Assembly: GCF_027938815.1 (NCBI RefSeq)
Contig: NZ_CP115913.1
Span: forward strand, 4,436,001 to 4,500,000
DNA: 64,000 bases
DNA from: Oceanirhabdus sp. W0125-5
GTDB lineage: Bacteria > Bacillota > Clostridia > Clostridiales > Clostridiaceae
Reading direction: 5' to 3'
The stretch's first letter is position 1, and every line of letters begins with the position of its first letter. Shown here piece by piece: positions 62,288-64,000 of the stretch. Under the pieces are notes generated by a model that saw only the letters and a list, made by a program, of their open reading frames with translations, had not been told where the DNA came from and made no database searches. The position numbers and the translations under genes are program-made.

Positions 62288-63079
62288 TTAATAAGTTTCT
62301 TGAATAATCTCATCAATCTTTTTAGGATCAGTAGCACCTTTTATTAACGCCTCAATTGCTGCGGCAGCTTCTTTTCTACTTAATTTCTCTACATTACTCT
62401 TTAGAGTCATTTTGTTCTTTCTAAGAAGTGATCTTAAATAATTAAGTTGATTTTTTGATATTTTCTCCACTTTGATATTTGGATTTTTATCAATCTCACT
62501 AATAATTTTGAACAATAACGGTAAATTTAAAGAATCCTCATAATTGTGAAGCATGATAGTATCTCTTATACTCTCGTTATTTGTATATAAGAACTGCTTA
62601 TACAACTGTACTGTTAGTCCACCATCAATTTTGTCTTCCCTCTCTATTCCAATATATTTCTCTACACTTTTAAGATTACATCTCTCAATTCCTAGCTGGT
62701 TATGATAAGGTTTTATCATTCTGTATAGATCAATATGCTCCGTAGGGGGAGTAAACTCTATATTATGCTTTTCCATTCTTTTAATAATATAAGGCTCGTC
62801 AAAAGCTATTCCATTATATGAACACCATTTATCAAAGGATTTAAGATCATTTCTGAAATTCTCTAATACACTTATCTCATCCTCTCTATACTCCGCAAAA
62901 TATTGCCTAACTACAAATCTTCCTTCTTTAAAAAATCCTAATGATATTAACATTATTATGTCTTGAGTCTTATTAAACCCAGTGCTTTCAATGTCAAAGA
63001 AAGCAACATTCTCTAAATCATACTCTCTTATGATTTCGCTCTCAAGCTCGATGTCCTGAAGCATTTCCTTAAAAAACAT
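62288..63079 (-). CDS. YprB-like DEDD (RNase H-fold) exonuclease domain protein
   Basis: 263 residues. ENVAFFDIESTGFNKTQDII carries D-x-E, WCSYNGIAFDEPYIIKRMEK the second Asp region, FTPPTEHIDLYRMIKPY the third and MLHNYEDSLNLPLLFKII the final Asp; NLKSVEKYIGIERED is typical of YprB. A C-terminal ~60-residue helical tail (KNQLNYLRSLLRKNKMTLKS) with a Gly-containing ending follows. GGAGGATATTTA precedes the ATG. It is adjacent to argS and a MITE-like element. Confidence 0.82.
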   Translation of the reverse strand: MFFKEMLQDIELESEIIREYDLENVAFFDIESTGFNKTQDIIMLISLGFFKEGRFVVRQYFAEYREDEISVLENFRNDLKSFDKWCSYNGIAFDEPYIIKRMEKHNIEFTPPTEHIDLYRMIKPYHNQLGIERCNLKSVEKYIGIEREDKIDGGLTVQLYKQFLYTNNESIRDTIMLHNYEDSLNLPLLFKIISEIDKNPNIKVEKISKNQLNYLRSLLRKNKMTLKSNVEKLSRKEAAAAIEALIKGATDPKKIDEIIQETY

Positions 63080-63232
63080 TAAATATCCTCCAAACTAGAA
63101 CAATACGCTCTTTTCTCTACTCTTTATTATACATTAAAATCATAATATTATAAAGGAGTATAGAGAATTTAATCTATTGCCTTTAATTCATACCTTAAGT
63201 AAATTCTTTTATAATGAAAAACAGTATAAAAC

Positions 63233-63482
63233 AAATGTATAATTGATAATGGATAATGTATAATGACGGATGCTTCTCACCATGTGAGAAACTACATTCT
63301 ACTGTTCATAAGAAAAGAAAAAGGTTACTCATTTTATCTGAAAATAAAATATTGTATATAAAATACAATGTTTTATTTTGATAAAACGAGTAACCAATTT
63401 ATTATCAGATGAAGGATATAATTAAAATTTCACAGAGTGAAATGTCAATCATTCTCCATTCTACATTATCCATTATACATTT
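63233..63482. mobile_element. MITE-like element, about 250 bp
   Basis: Terminal inverted repeats AAATGTATAATTGATAATGG-ATAATGTA and TACATTATCCATTATACATTT are nearly perfect. Inside are TTCTCACCATGTGAGAA, a long central stem (GGTTACTCATTTTATC with GATAAAACGAGTAACC), an AATATTGTATATAAAATACA-type palindrome and TTTCACAGAGTGAAA. It is the opposite orientation of the element at 47633-47879. No protein is encoded. It separates a YprB-like gene from argS. Confidence 0.8.
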
Positions 63483-63492
63483 CCTTTACGTA

Positions 63493-64000
63493 TTACATTT
63501 TTTCTACTACTTTAATACCTAAAAGATCTAATGATTTCTTTATTACAATACAAGTAGCTTCAACAAGCTTAAGTCTTGCATTCTTTAATTCTTCTGTCTC
63601 AGAAGCACCAATATTATATGCATTGTAGAACTTATTGAATCCTTTTGCAACATCAATTACATATCTTGTTATTATACTTGGCTCTAACTTCTCAATAGAA
63701 GATTTAATTGAATGTTCAAGGTTTTCAAGAAGCTTAACAAGTTCAAACTCTTCTTTTGTATTAAGTAATGAGTAATCAACTTCCTCTGCAGCAGTTCCAA
63801 GTTTTCTTAATATACTCTTACCTCTTGCATAAGTGTATTGTGTATATGGTCCTGTTTCACCTTCAAAACTTAACATTTCATCCCAGTTAAATACGATGTC
63901 TCTTGTTCTGTTATTCTTAAGGTATGTGAAAATTACTGCCCCAATACCAACCTCTTTAGCAACTTCTTCTTTATTTTCTAATTCTGGATTTTTATCATTT
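63493..64000 (-). CDS. argS: arginyl-tRNA synthetase, C-terminal part (cut by the window)
   Basis: 169 codons are visible, open at the window end. The sequence [40 protein letters not shown] and YAR is the class I ArgS segment before the anticodon-binding DALR domain, with [59 protein letters not shown] and a C-terminus [25 protein letters not shown]. It loads arginine onto tRNA-Arg. The N-terminal catalytic motifs lie beyond the window. It is not followed by another gene; a MITE-like element lies just downstream. Confidence 0.95.
   Translation of the reverse strand, partial: NDKNPELENKEEVAKEVGIGAVIFTYLKNNRTRDIVFNWDEMLSFEGETGPYTQYTYARGKSILRKLGTAAEEVDYSLLNTKEEFELVKLLENLEHSIKSSIEKLEPSIITRYVIDVAKGFNKFYNAYNIGASETEELKNARLKLVEATCIVIKKSLDLLGIKVVEKM

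Overview
The window looks like chromosomal DNA of an anaerobic, low-GC Bacillota, most likely Clostridium sensu stricto. The DNA is strongly AT-rich, ribosome binding sites are of the AGGAGG type with frequent TTG/GTG starts, and there is an Asr-type anaerobic sulfite reductase, a PPi-type phosphofructokinase, a c-di-GMP-I riboswitch and a WapA-like YD-repeat surface protein. No rRNA, tRNA, CRISPR array or intact transposase gene was seen.

Region 1 (1-8.2 kb) handles sulfur. A CoA-disulfide-reductase/rhodanese/TusA/DsrE fusion is followed, on the other strand, by a Lys-rich Rpn-tail-like protein, a VOC protein, and a Crp-family regulator with a formate/nitrite-family (probable hydrosulfide) channel and asrABC. 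A perfect CRP-type palindrome, TGTGATAATTATCACA, lies between the regulator and the channel. Together these genes would reduce sulfite to sulfide, export HS- and process sulfane sulfur.

Region 2 (8.3-43.3 kb, all minus strand) is the centrepiece: a 3375-residue secreted Rhs/WapA-type polymorphic toxin (33140-43267) and its immunity gene, followed downstream by 11 displaced toxin-tip/immunity modules and then four immunity-type genes without toxins. Tips I can assign to folds are: HExxH metallopeptidase (the tip now on the big gene), an ADP-ribosyltransferase-like domain, a colicin E9-type HNH DNase with an Im9-like partner, AHH, LHH and other HNH/EndoVII-type nucleases, and two restriction-endonuclease-fold nucleases. 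Partners include SUKH (SMI1/KNR4), Syd and DUF6881-like proteins. Eight modules carry a copy of the Rhs core that starts at one of four discrete points. At each point the core is fused to the same repeat terminus (CTTCTCGCTTCGCTTA or close variants). That repeat resembles the ends of the MITE-like elements elsewhere in the window. Two displaced modules are broken (nonsense codon, frame mismatch). An Rpn nuclease gene sits inside the array, and its 3' hairpin recurs at a second toxin junction. At the distal end are a decayed trypsin-like protease gene and a c-di-GMP-I riboswitch.

Region 3 (43.8-64 kb) is ordinary housekeeping: hypF, threonine aldolase, a SprT-like protein, an MBL hydrolase, pfp, gltX, a GNAT protein, a secreted hypothetical, a membrane alpha/beta hydrolase, a small type IV pilus group (pilin, PilN, PilO), adenine deaminase, two YprB-like DEDD nucleases and the 3' part of argS. 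It is punctuated by about 250-bp MITE-like elements (one split around the GNAT gene), a candidate structured RNA at 47391-47545 and a structured gltX leader.

The strongest candidate for an undescribed system is the combination of the silent toxin-tip library with its MITE-like joining repeat and the embedded Rpn nuclease. That combination is an inference from junction structure.
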